A stretch of 64,000 bases of DNA from Vibrio metoecus (lineage in GTDB: Bacteria > Pseudomonadota > Gammaproteobacteria > Enterobacterales > Vibrionaceae). The notes under the pieces were generated by a model. That model saw only the letters and a list, made by a program, of their open reading frames with translations, was not told the DNA's origin and ran no database searches. Position numbers and translations under genes: made by a program. The stretch is from positions 310,001-374,000 of the forward strand of contig NZ_CP035686.1 in NCBI RefSeq assembly GCF_009665255.1, in the 5' to 3' direction. Below, in pieces: positions 37,434-46,576 of this stretch (its first letter is position 1; every line of letters starts with the position of its first letter).

Positions 37434-38129
37434 TTACTTGAGCAGCTCAACCATTTTCAGCACCATAGCTGAAGAGCTTTGTGCTGCCAGCGGCAGGAAC
37501 TCTTCAAACGACATTGGTGATTCTTTATCGGCAACGTCAGAAATAGCGCGTACCACAACAAATGGAACTTTGAATTGATGACAAGTTTGCGCGATTGCTG
37601 ATGCTTCCATTTCCACCGCAACAACGGTTGGGAAATGTTGACGGATAAAGCTTTGACGTTCAGCCGTACACACAAACGCATCACCAGTACAAATCAAGCC
37701 GCGAACCGCATGGGTATCTGGCAGGTTAGCCAATGCTTGTTCCGCCACTGTCATTAGTTTCTCGTCTGCTTTGAATGCTGCCGGTTGGCCTGCCATTTGG
37801 CCAATTTCATAACCAAATGCGGTCACATCGGCATCGTGATGGCGAACTTCGGTTGAGATCACTACATCACCGACATTTAGGCTGGCATCAAAACCGCCGG
37901 CAGAGCCTGTGTTGATCACTACATCTGGCGCGTACTGGCTGATCAGCAAAGTTGTACCCAATGCAGCTGCGACTTTACCTATGCCTGATTGCAGTAATAC
38001 GACGTCGACACCTTGGATTCGACCGCTGTAAAAAGTACAACCTGCTTGGTTAACTTCTTGCACGTCTTCGATGAGATCTTTCAGGATGGCGACTTCTTGT
38101 TGCATTGCGCCGATGATGCCGATTTTCAT
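37434..38129 (-). CDS. mtnN: 5'-methylthioadenosine/S-adenosylhomocysteine nucleosidase
   Basis: MtnN (Pfs) cleaves adenine from methylthioadenosine and S-adenosylhomocysteine. The latter reaction gives S-ribosylhomocysteine, the precursor of autoinducer 2. The 231-residue length is standard. The catalytic Glu12 lies in GAMQQEVAIL, the substrate-binding glutamate in VEMEASA, and the general acid Asp in AISDVADKESPMSF. It is the first gene of the minus-strand group mtnN-cbiB-like-btuF, with 12 bases to the next gene. Confidence 0.96.
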   Translation of the reverse strand: MKIGIIGAMQQEVAILKDLIEDVQEVNQAGCTFYSGRIQGVDVVLLQSGIGKVAAALGTTLLISQYAPDVVINTGSAGGFDASLNVGDVVISTEVRHHDADVTAFGYEIGQMAGQPAAFKADEKLMTVAEQALANLPDTHAVRGLICTGDAFVCTAERQSFIRQHFPTVVAVEMEASAIAQTCHQFKVPFVVVRAISDVADKESPMSFEEFLPLAAQSSSAMVLKMVELLK

Positions 38130-38200
38130 AGGGGCTCTCTTTCATCTATCAATAGGAAAACAGGCCGCAGTGTATCATGAGCGCCCTTAGCGGATCGAGG

Positions 38201-38635
38201 TTAGGGTTGCTCAAGTAGACCAGACAGCGTGAGCTTTTGGCGCAGCTCTTCAGCGCGGCGACGATTAACCCCAAAATCACTGTAGCCAATCCGTGATTCA
38301 GAGCGAACCCATAAGTGATCCTGTTGAATGCTTAGTTCCAGATCATCAACAAAACGGAACACACTCGACGTGCATTCGATACGCAAATATTGCCCATTTT
38401 TTTCCGCAGTGCTTGCTCCAGAGAGGGAGAGAGCAACGCGCTCCACTTGGTCAATGGTGACACCAGGGCGCAAGATAAATGGCGTAAGATTGAATTTATC
38501 TCGTTCATCTTGAGTAGAAACACAGTTGGGTTTGTTGGCACAAGGGATGGCTGTGCGATCTTCCATTGGGGCAACTCCCTGACTGCAGGCGGTAAGCGAA
38601 AAAGCAGCGATAGCAGCATAAAATGATGGATGCAT
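38201..38635 (-). CDS. DUF1499 lipoprotein
   Basis: This is a small predicted lipoprotein of 144 residues with the DUF1499 domain. The signal peptide ends in the lipobox LTAC, with Cys17 as the likely lipidated residue. The domain has the signature CANKPNCVST and the later EYL/DDLEL stretches. The frame is open upstream to 38701, but the ATG at 38635 puts the signal peptide at the N-terminus and so is preferred; the ribosome-binding site is weak. The function of DUF1499 is unknown to me. Confidence 0.8.
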   Translation of the reverse strand: MHPSFYAAIAAFSLTACSQGVAPMEDRTAIPCANKPNCVSTQDERDKFNLTPFILRPGVTIDQVERVALSLSGASTAEKNGQYLRIECTSSVFRFVDDLELSIQQDHLWVRSESRIGYSDFGVNRRRAEELRQKLTLSGLLEQP

Positions 38636-38738
38636 GGTGATAAGTACACTCTCATCTTTAGTTATGCTCTTCTTTCCTGCAATATTCGGTTGGAAGGGCA
38701 TATATGAATATATTTTGTGCTCATTATAGGTAGCAAAA

Positions 38739-38773
38739 ATAAAAAAGGATCCATAACACTATGAATCCTTTGT
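38739..38773 (-). terminator. Terminator after gltD (first operon)
   Basis: Read on the minus strand, a stem of 11 pairs with one mismatch (outer arms AAAGGAT / ATCCTTT at 38744-38750 and 38765-38771, inner CATA / TATG) runs into a T-rich tract. It lies 33 bases behind the gltD stop. Confidence 0.78.
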
Positions 38774-38805
38774 TGTTTGCGCCAATGTTCTCGCAAAAGT
38801 GTGAG

Positions 38806-40218
38806 CTAGAGTCCAAGATAGTCGAGAATTCCCTCGGCTGCTTTGCGTCCTTCATCTATCGCAGTCACCACGAGATCGGAGCCGCGTACCGCATCACCAC
38901 CGGCGAAAATTTTCGGGTTGGTGGTCTGATATTGATAGGTTTGCTGTGCGGACGCTTTGATACGCCCCCACTGATCAAGCTCAACATCAAACGGTTCTAA
39001 CCAAGCCATTTTGTGTGGCTGGAAGCCAAACGCCATGATCACCGCATTGGCTGGCAATACGTGCTCGCTGCCTGTTACGGGTTCTGGTTTACGACGACCT
39101 GCGGCATCGGGTTCACCCAAGGCGGTTTTGACCACTTTGACACCGGTTACTTGCCCATGCGCATTGACTTCAATCGCAAGGGGTTGCAGGTTGAACATGA
39201 ACTCTACACCTTCTTCTTTGGCGTTTTTCACTTCACGGCGTGAACCGGGCATGTTCTCTTCATCGCGGCGATATGCACAAATCACGCGAGATGCGCCTTG
39301 GCGAATCGAAGTACGTACGCAGTCCATCGCCGTATCACCACCGCCGAGTACCACCACGTTTTTTCCTGCCATATCAATGAACGGCGTATCGCTTGCAAGC
39401 TCCATCACTTTATAGGTATTGGAGATCAAAAACGGCAGTGCATCGTAAACGCCAGAAGCGTCTTCGTTGGCTAATCCTGCGCGCATATATTGGTAGGTAC
39501 CGACGCCGAGAAATACTGAATCGTACTCATCAAGCAGTTGTTGAAGTGTGATGTCTTGGCCGACTTCGACATTAAGACGGAATTCGATACCCATTTCGCT
39601 GAAAATTCGGCGACGATTTTCCATCACGCCTTTTTCCAGCTTGAACGATGGAATACCAAAAGTGAGTAACCCGCCGATTTCTGGGTAACGATCAAACACC
39701 ACAGGTTTTACCCCGTTGCGCACTAGAATATCCGCTGCGGCAAGCCCTGCAGGGCCCGCGCCGATGATCGCCACTTTTTTATCAGTCCACACCACGTTGG
39801 ACATGTCGGGTTTCCAGCCCATTTCGAATGCGGTATCGGTAATGTATTTTTCGATATTACCGATAGTTACTGCGCCGAAATCGGCATTCAAGGTACATGA
39901 GCCTTCGCACAGACGATCTTGCGGGCACACTCGGCCACACACCTCTGGCAGGCTATTGGTTTGATGCGACAACTCGGCCGCTTCAATAATGCGTCCTTCA
40001 TTGGCCAGCTTCAGCCACTGCGGAATGTAGTTGTGTACTGGGCACTTCCATTCGCAGTAAGGGTTACCACAATCGAGGCAGCGATCGGCCTGTGCGGTGG
40101 CTTGTTGCTTAGTAAAGGGCTCATAAATTTCGACAAATTCAATCTTGCGGATTTGCAGTGGCTTTTTCGCCGGATCCACACGATTGACATCGATAAATTG
40201 GTAAACGTTTTGGCTCAT
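38806..40218 (-). CDS. gltD: Glutamate synthase small subunit, enterobacterial type
   Basis: GltD is the FAD- and iron-sulfur-containing subunit that takes electrons from NADPH and delivers them to GltB. The 470-residue protein has N-terminal cysteine motifs for [4Fe-4S] clusters (CLDCGNPYCEWKCP and CGRVCPQDRLCEGSC), an FAD-binding GAGPAGLAAAD near residues 152-162 and an NADPH-binding GGGDTAMDC near 293-301. The ATG at 40218 is preferred over a TTG one codon earlier because GGAG stands eight bases before it. It follows gltB after 18 bases on the same strand, and a terminator closes the operon. Length and wording fit E. coli GltD (472). Confidence 0.94.
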   Translation of the reverse strand: MSQNVYQFIDVNRVDPAKKPLQIRKIEFVEIYEPFTKQQATAQADRCLDCGNPYCEWKCPVHNYIPQWLKLANEGRIIEAAELSHQTNSLPEVCGRVCPQDRLCEGSCTLNADFGAVTIGNIEKYITDTAFEMGWKPDMSNVVWTDKKVAIIGAGPAGLAAADILVRNGVKPVVFDRYPEIGGLLTFGIPSFKLEKGVMENRRRIFSEMGIEFRLNVEVGQDITLQQLLDEYDSVFLGVGTYQYMRAGLANEDASGVYDALPFLISNTYKVMELASDTPFIDMAGKNVVVLGGGDTAMDCVRTSIRQGASRVICAYRRDEENMPGSRREVKNAKEEGVEFMFNLQPLAIEVNAHGQVTGVKVVKTALGEPDAAGRRKPEPVTGSEHVLPANAVIMAFGFQPHKMAWLEPFDVELDQWGRIKASAQQTYQYQTTNPKIFAGGDAVRGSDLVVTAIDEGRKAAEGILDYLGL

Positions 40219-40236
40219 CAATCAGGCTCCTTCCAA

Positions 40237-43200
40237 TTATTGTGCTTGCACGCGCAGTTCAGCTGCGCTGCGGCTCTGATGGCCGAGCAGGGTACGTAAG
40301 TCCGCTGCTTGTGGTTTGATCAGATAGAACTTCGGAATCCATTCATCAAAGTTCGCCAAAATTCGCTCTGCGTGGGCGGAACCAGTCTCTTCGAGATGTT
40401 CAGCAATCAACCCGCGCAGATGCTCTTGATGGATATATAAGTCGGTCAAGGCAACCGCTTCAACGGATTCATCATTGACGCGGCCTTGGAAATCGCCATT
40501 CTCATCGAGTACGTAAGCAAAGCCGCCGGTCATGCCTGCGCCAAAGTTCACGCCCGTTGCGCCTAAAATGGCGACGATGCCACCGGTCATGTATTCACAG
40601 GCGTTATCGCCAGCACCTTCAATCACCGCAATCGTGCCGGAGTTGCGCACCGCGAAACGCTCGCCAGCTTTACCTGCGGCAAACAGTTTACCGCCGGTTG
40701 CGCCATACAAGCAGGTGTTGCCGATAATGGTCGCTTCATTACACACAAAAGCGGTGCCTTGGTGAGGGCGAATCACAATCTTGCCGCCTGCCATGCCTTT
40801 ACCGACGTAGTCGTTGGCATCACCGGTGAGATACAGCTCAAGACCACCTGCGTTCCAGACTCCGAACGATTGCCCAGCGGTGCCATTGAGGACGACCTTG
40901 ATGGGTGAGGTGGCGACGCCGAGATTGCCGTAACGTTTCGCGATTTCACCAGACAGACGTGCGCCAATCGAACGGTCGGTGTTGATCACGTTGTAATAGA
41001 GTTCCAGCGATTGCTGTTTTTCCACCGCAGCCAAAGCATCTTCCACGATCTTCAGGTTAAGCGCCCCTTTATCAAACGGCGTGTTCGGTTCGGTGCAGTA
41101 CAGTGGCAGATTTTGTGGTGACACTGGCGCTTCGAGCAGATCGGAGAGATCCAATTTGCTCTGTTTCGCGGTCATGCCTTCTATCACTTCCAGTAGATCG
41201 GTGCGGCCGATGAGGTCGGTGAGCTTCTCAACGCCCAATTCGGCCAGATAACCGCGCACTTCTTCAGCTAACCCTTTGAAATAGTTCATCACCATTTCAG
41301 GCAGACCTTTGAAGTAATCTTTGCGCAGCGTTTCATCCTGCGTTGCCACACCAGTTGCACAGTTGTTGAGGTGGCAAATACGCAAGAATTTACACCCCAT
41401 CGCGACCATAGGCGCTGTACCAAAACCAAAACTTTCAGCGCCTAAAATCGTTCCTTTGATCACATCCAATCCGGTTTTCAAACCGCCATCGACTTGCAGG
41501 CGGATCTTGTGACGCAGACCGTTGGCGACCAAGGCTTGTTGCGTTTCCGCCAAACCGAGCTCCCAAGGGCTTCCTGCATATTTTACAGAGGTGAGCGGGC
41601 TGGCTGCGGTGCCGCCGTCATAACCTGAGATGGTGATAAGGTCGGCGTAGGCTTTTGCCACACCGGTCGCAATCGTGCCAACGCCCGGCTCAGAGACGAG
41701 CTTGACCGAGACCAAGGCTTTCGGGTTGATCTGTTTAAGATCGAAAATCAGCTGCGCCAAATCTTCAATCGAGTAGATATCGTGATGCGGCGGCGGCGAA
41801 ATCAAGGTCACTCCGGGAACGGAATAACGCAGTTTCGCGATCTCAGCGGTGACTTTGTGCCCCGGAAGCTGGCCGCCTTCACCGGGTTTTGCCCCTTGCG
41901 CCACTTTAATTTGCAGCACATCGGCATTGGTTAAATAGTGCGGCGTTACACCGAAACGGCCAGAAGCGACTTGCTTGATACGCGAGTTACGTTCGGTGCC
42001 AAAGCGGCGTGGATCTTCACCGCCTTCACCTGAGTTGGAATGGCCACCCAAGCGGTTCATCGCGGTGGCCAATGCTTCGTGGGCTTCCGGGCTTAACGCG
42101 CCAATCGACATCGCTGCTGAGTCAAAGCGTTTGTAGAGATCGCTCGCGGGCTCGATATGTTCCAGTGGCAGCGGTTTATCCGAGGTTTTCAAACGCAGCA
42201 AATCACGCAGCATGGCCACTGGGCGCTGGTTGACTTGTTTAGCAAAGTCGCGGTAATCCACCGTTTCGCCAGATTTCACCGCTTTTTGTAGTGTGCCAAC
42301 CACATCTGGGTTGTAGGCGTGGTATTCGCCACCGTGGACGTATTTGAGTAAACCGCCGTGTTCGAGAGGTTTACGTTTTGCCCATGCCTTACGCGACAGG
42401 TTGAACAGATCTTGCTCAAAATCGTCGAAGTTCGCGCCTTGGATACGTGTGGTTACCCCTTTAAAGCAGAGATCAACCACATCGCGGTGCAGACCTACGG
42501 CTTCAAACAGTTGTGAGCAGCGATAAGAGGCAACGGTCGAAATGCCCATTTTGGACATGATTTTGTACAGACCTTTGTTGATGCCGTATTGGTAATTCTG
42601 CATCACTTCACGATAGCTCTTTTGTAGTGCGCCATCGTCAATCATTTTGCCCAGTGTTTCGTAGGTAAGGTAAGGATAAACGGCAGTGGCACCAAAACCG
42701 ATCAGTACCGCAAAGTGGTGTGGATCACGCGCGGCGCCGGTTTCAATAATGATGTTGGCATCGCAGCGCAAATTGGCTTCAACCAGACGCGCTTGCACCG
42801 CACCTACTGCCATTGCCGCGGGGATCGGCAAACGATCCGCGGTTAACGCGCGGTCGGAAAGCACGATCAATACCGTACCTTCGCGCACCACTTGCTCTGC
42901 TTTGTCACACAAATCGAGTACGGCTTGTTTGAGATCTTTCTCTTGCGGATCGAAGTTGATATCGAGAATCGTGTTGCGATAGTGTTGATCACTCAATGTC
43001 AGCAGTTGCTGCATATCTGAATAGAGCAATACCGGCGAGCCAAAGGTCACACGATGTGCATGGCCATCAGTTTCACAAAACACGTTCATCTCTTGGCCAA
43101 TACTGGTGGCCAGCGACATCACATGTTTTTCACGCAATGGGTCGATCGGTGGGTTCGTCACCTGAGCAAATTTTTGGCGGAAGTAGTCGCTGATCAGGCG

Positions 43201-44700
43201 CTCTTTTGAAGAAAGCACCGCCATCGGTGTGTCATCGCCCATTGAACCGACCGCTTCTTGCGCCATGTCGCCAAGCACACGCAGCACTTGATCGATCTCT
43301 TCGTTGCTCATGGCAAACTGCTTTTGGTAAGTTTTGAGCAGATCTTGGTCGAAGCTGCGCTCACCAACTTGATCGTCAGGCAATTCAGAGAATGGCGTCA
43401 GTTTGTGAACGTTGTTTTCCATCCATTCACGATACGGATGGCGGCTTTTCAGATCGTTATCGATCTCGCTCGATTGCCAAATTTTGCCTTTGCGAGTGTC
43501 AATCACCAGCAGTTCACCGGGGCCAACACGGCCTTTTTCGGAAACCTCATCCGGCGCGTAATCCCAAATCCCGACTTCTGAAGCGAGGGTGATGAGCTTA
43601 TCTTTGGTGATCACATAACGCGCAGGGCGCAGGCCGTTACGGTCAAGGTTACACGCGGCGTAGCGACCATCAGAAAGCACGATCCCGGCTGGGCCATCCC
43701 ATGGCTCCATGTGTTTGGAGTTGAAATCGTAGAACGCACGCAGATCTGGATCCATGTCTGGATGGTTTTGCCATGCAGGTGGAACTAGCATGCGCATCGC
43801 GCGGAAAATATCCATCCCGCCGGCTAAAAACAGATCTAGCATGTTATCTAAGCTTGAGGAGTCAGAACCGGTTTCGTTAACAAAAGGAGCGGCGGTTTGT
43901 AGATCGGGCAGTAGCGGTGAAGCAAATTTATAAGCACGTGCGCGCGCCCACTGGCGGTTACCATCAATAGTGTTGATCTCACCGTTGTGTGCTAGATAGC
44001 GGAATGGTTGAGCCAGAGGCCAGCGTGGCTGAGTATTGGTAGAGAAACGTTGGTGGAACAAGCAAATCGCCGATTCCATACGCAGGTCTGCCAAATCAAG
44101 ATAAAAGCGAGGCAAATCGGCTGGCATGCACAGGCCTTTGTAGACCAGCACTTGCGTGGAGAGCGAGCAGATATAGAAATCACGATCATCCGTAATCTGT
44201 TTTTCAATCCGACGACGCGCGATATAGAGACGGCGCTCAACATCGCGCTCACGCCAACCGGCTGGCGCGGAGATAAACACTTGTTGAATATCTGGCAAAG
44301 AGTCGAGGGCAATAGGGCCAAGCACCTTAGGGTTGGTAGGCACTTTGCGCCAACCTGCCACGCTTAAGGTTTCTTTGGCGAGTTCTTGATTAACAATCTG
44401 CTGCGCTTGTTGTGCTTTTTGTGGATCTCGGCTGAGAAACAGCATGCCAATCGCGTACTGTTTGCTGAGCTTCCAATGTTGCTCTTCTGCGATCAGGCGC
44501 AAATAAGAATCAGGTTTTTGCAGTAACAGACCACATCCATCACCGGTTTTGCCATCGGCTGCGATACCGCCGCGGTGAGTCATGCGATCAAGTGCTGAAA
44601 TCGCAGTACGAACGAGTTTGTGGCTGGCTTGCCCTTCCATATGCGCGATCAAGCCGAATCCACAGTTGTCTTTTTCAAGACTTGGATCGTATAGAGCCAT
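40237..44700 (-). CDS. gltB: Glutamate synthase large subunit, enterobacterial type
   Basis: GltB makes two glutamates from glutamine and 2-oxoglutarate. The 1487-residue protein is nearly the length of E. coli GltB (1486) and begins with a 12-residue propeptide before the nucleophile Cys13 (DNCGFGLIAH). Then come the amidotransferase class II domain, a central domain, the FMN-binding synthase domain with EGGEDPRRFG and PPPHHDIYSIEDLAQ, the [3Fe-4S] motif C-x5-C-x4-C (about residues 1102-1113) and the C-terminal beta-helix with GMTGG repeats. GGGAG lies eight bases before the ATG. The upstream region holds large palindromes. Confidence 0.96.
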   Translation of the reverse strand: MALYDPSLEKDNCGFGLIAHMEGQASHKLVRTAISALDRMTHRGGIAADGKTGDGCGLLLQKPDSYLRLIAEEQHWKLSKQYAIGMLFLSRDPQKAQQAQQIVNQELAKETLSVAGWRKVPTNPKVLGPIALDSLPDIQQVFISAPAGWRERDVERRLYIARRRIEKQITDDRDFYICSLSTQVLVYKGLCMPADLPRFYLDLADLRMESAICLFHQRFSTNTQPRWPLAQPFRYLAHNGEINTIDGNRQWARARAYKFASPLLPDLQTAAPFVNETGSDSSSLDNMLDLFLAGGMDIFRAMRMLVPPAWQNHPDMDPDLRAFYDFNSKHMEPWDGPAGIVLSDGRYAACNLDRNGLRPARYVITKDKLITLASEVGIWDYAPDEVSEKGRVGPGELLVIDTRKGKIWQSSEIDNDLKSRHPYREWMENNVHKLTPFSELPDDQVGERSFDQDLLKTYQKQFAMSNEEIDQVLRVLGDMAQEAVGSMGDDTPMAVLSSKERLISDYFRQKFAQVTNPPIDPLREKHVMSLATSIGQEMNVFCETDGHAHRVTFGSPVLLYSDMQQLLTLSDQHYRNTILDINFDPQEKDLKQAVLDLCDKAEQVVREGTVLIVLSDRALTADRLPIPAAMAVGAVQARLVEANLRCDANIIIETGAARDPHHFAVLIGFGATAVYPYLTYETLGKMIDDGALQKSYREVMQNYQYGINKGLYKIMSKMGISTVASYRCSQLFEAVGLHRDVVDLCFKGVTTRIQGANFDDFEQDLFNLSRKAWAKRKPLEHGGLLKYVHGGEYHAYNPDVVGTLQKAVKSGETVDYRDFAKQVNQRPVAMLRDLLRLKTSDKPLPLEHIEPASDLYKRFDSAAMSIGALSPEAHEALATAMNRLGGHSNSGEGGEDPRRFGTERNSRIKQVASGRFGVTPHYLTNADVLQIKVAQGAKPGEGGQLPGHKVTAEIAKLRYSVPGVTLISPPPHHDIYSIEDLAQLIFDLKQINPKALVSVKLVSEPGVGTIATGVAKAYADLITISGYDGGTAASPLTSVKYAGSPWELGLAETQQALVANGLRHKIRLQVDGGLKTGLDVIKGTILGAESFGFGTAPMVAMGCKFLRICHLNNCATGVATQDETLRKDYFKGLPEMVMNYFKGLAEEVRGYLAELGVEKLTDLIGRTDLLEVIEGMTAKQSKLDLSDLLEAPVSPQNLPLYCTEPNTPFDKGALNLKIVEDALAAVEKQQSLELYYNVINTDRSIGARLSGEIAKRYGNLGVATSPIKVVLNGTAGQSFGVWNAGGLELYLTGDANDYVGKGMAGGKIVIRPHQGTAFVCNEATIIGNTCLYGATGGKLFAAGKAGERFAVRNSGTIAVIEGAGDNACEYMTGGIVAILGATGVNFGAGMTGGFAYVLDENGDFQGRVNDESVEAVALTDLYIHQEHLRGLIAEHLEETGSAHAERILANFDEWIPKFYLIKPQAADLRTLLGHQSRSAAELRVQAQ

Positions 44701-45003
44701 TGCAATTCTCCCTTTGCCTCTCTGTCATCTAGACAGTAAATGACTAACTATTCATTAAAATTTTATTATTTGAATATTTAATTAACATCCATGGTTAATT
44801 AATTAACATTTTTGCGGGGTTTTATTTTCACCGAATTCACAACCTATAGCTTATTGTGCAAAAGGTCAAGTTATTGGTTAAAAATAGGGTTTGAGGGAGA
44901 TTTGCCGAGGAATACTTCAGATAATTTCTTTTTATTCAATAAGATAGTTTTTTGTCAGTTACAGATAACTCGAGTTTTTATCCCGAGCAATGAGAATAGG
45001 CGT
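44701..45003 (-). promoter_or_regulatory. Promoter region of the first gltBD operon
   Basis: This AT-rich gap has no convincing gene. On the minus strand TTGACC (44864-44869) and TATAGG (44843-44848) form a possible promoter with a short 15-base spacer. Between it and gltB lie two overlapping palindromes: TTAATTAAC / GTTAATTAA (44778-44786 and 44794-44802, seven bases between) and the perfect 14-base GTTAATTAATTAAC (44794-44807). The wording resembles ArcA boxes (GTTAATTAAATGTTA) and also Lrp-type AT-rich sites. Downstream placement suggests a repressor. Confidence 0.5.
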
Positions 45004-45030
45004 AAAAAAGGCCAGCAGGGAATGCTGGCC
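45004..45030 (-). terminator. Terminator after gltD (second operon)
   Basis: On the minus strand an 8-bp perfect stem (GGCCAGCA / TGCTGGCC, arms 45023-45030 and 45010-45017) with a 5-base loop is followed by six T residues. It lies about 75 bases behind the gltD stop and prevents read-through into the first gltBD operon. Confidence 0.92.
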
Positions 45031-45106
45031 GAAGTAAAACAATATGGAAGGAAACGTTCACATTAAGGCGTGGATCAGGATGTATGACTCACGCCTTGGT
45101 ACTCAC

Positions 45107-46576
45107 TTACGCTGAAAGCATGAGAGAGTCAGCTTTAGCCTCAAGATGGGTATTGCCCATCAAGAAGGTGTCAACGGCTCGCGCACATTCACGTCCTTCG
45201 TTGATGCAGCGTACCACCAGCGATTGGCCTGTGCGCATGTCGCCAGCGGCGAATACGCCTTTTTGGTTGGTCGCAAAGTCTTGCGTTGCCACATTGCCGC
45301 GTTCATCGAGTTTAATGCCTAGCTGAGCCAATACACCGTGTGGTTCAGGATGCAAGAAGCCCATCGCTAGAAACGCCATATCACAAGGAATCACGCGTTC
45401 ACTGCCTGCGACTTCGTCAAAGCTTGGACGCTCACCGGGTGCTGCATCTTTCCAAACGATGTCAGCAATGCGTAGACCGGTTACTTCACCTTGTTCATTG
45501 CCAATGAACTCTTTGGTGAGGATATTCCAGTGACGCTCACAGCCTTCTTCGTGAGAAGTAGAAGTGCGCAGAATCATCGGATATTGCGGCCAAGGCATGT
45601 TAACTGGGCGCATTTTGGATGGGATCGGCATAATCTCAACTTGAGTAATGCTCGCTGCACCGTGGCGGTTAGAAGTGCCCACACAGTCAGAGCCGGTATC
45701 GCCACCACCAATCACCACCACGTGTTTGCCTTTGGCGTGGATCGCTTCGCCTTTCAGATCCATACCATTGGCTCGGCGGTTATTTTGCGCGAGGAACTGC
45801 ATCGCGAAGTAAACGCCTTTCAGATCACGTCCCGGAATCCCTAGATCGCGTGGTACGGTTGATCCGCCCGTCAGCAATACCGCATCAAACTCCTGACGCA
45901 ACTGTTGAGCGTTGATGTCTACACCGATATGCGCATTGACCACGAACTTAACGCCCGCTTGCTCCATCACATTGATTTTGCGATCAATCACATCCATGCC
46001 GAGTTTGAAATCCGGAATACCAAAGCGCAGCAAACCACCGACTTTTTCATCACGTTCAAACACGGTCACGCTATGGCCCGCCGCATTAAGCTGCTCAGCT
46101 GCGGCAAGCCCAGCAGGGCCGGAACCTATGATCGCGACCGTCTTGCCTGTGCGTGAACGTGGCGTTTTCGGCTTGGCATAACCTTCTTGGTAAGCACGTT
46201 CTACAATGGTTTTCTCAATGTTGCAGATGGTGATCGGATCTTGGTTGATGCCGAGCACACACGCGCTTTCACAAGGAGCAGGGCAGACACGACCCGTAAA
46301 CTCAGGGAAGTTATTGGTCGAGCTCAGAATATTCCAAGCCTCTTCCCAGCTGTCGCGATACACCGCATCGTTAAACTCGGGAATGATGTTGCCAATCGGG
46401 CAGCCGTTATGACAAAACGGCACGCCACAATCCATACAACGTGAAGCTTGCTGATTGATTTTCTTACCAAACTCTTGGTTAAGAACAAACTCTTTGTTGT
46501 TTTTGATGCGCTCTGCCGGGTCGATTTTTTTCGGCAGTTCACGACCAAATTCTAAAAATCCGGTTGCTTTACCCAT
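45107..46576 (-). CDS. gltD: Glutamate synthase small subunit, Bacillus/plant type
   Basis: A second GltD, 489 residues, that differs clearly from its neighbour. Its N-terminus (MGKATGFLEFGRELP) is the kind seen in Bacillus and plastid-type enzymes. It has the cysteine motifs CMDCGVPFCHNGCP and CPAPCESACV, the FAD-binding GSGPAGLAAAEQL near residues 151-163, and the NADPH-binding GGGDTGSDCVGTS. The start codon directly abuts the gltB stop, so the pair is tightly coupled. It should supply electrons to the larger GltB of the same operon. The stretch REGRRAPRRWD-like extra C-terminal sequence common in the other type is absent. Confidence 0.93.
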   Translation of the reverse strand: MGKATGFLEFGRELPKKIDPAERIKNNKEFVLNQEFGKKINQQASRCMDCGVPFCHNGCPIGNIIPEFNDAVYRDSWEEAWNILSSTNNFPEFTGRVCPAPCESACVLGINQDPITICNIEKTIVERAYQEGYAKPKTPRSRTGKTVAIIGSGPAGLAAAEQLNAAGHSVTVFERDEKVGGLLRFGIPDFKLGMDVIDRKINVMEQAGVKFVVNAHIGVDINAQQLRQEFDAVLLTGGSTVPRDLGIPGRDLKGVYFAMQFLAQNNRRANGMDLKGEAIHAKGKHVVVIGGGDTGSDCVGTSNRHGAASITQVEIMPIPSKMRPVNMPWPQYPMILRTSTSHEEGCERHWNILTKEFIGNEQGEVTGLRIADIVWKDAAPGERPSFDEVAGSERVIPCDMAFLAMGFLHPEPHGVLAQLGIKLDERGNVATQDFATNQKGVFAAGDMRTGQSLVVRCINEGRECARAVDTFLMGNTHLEAKADSLMLSA

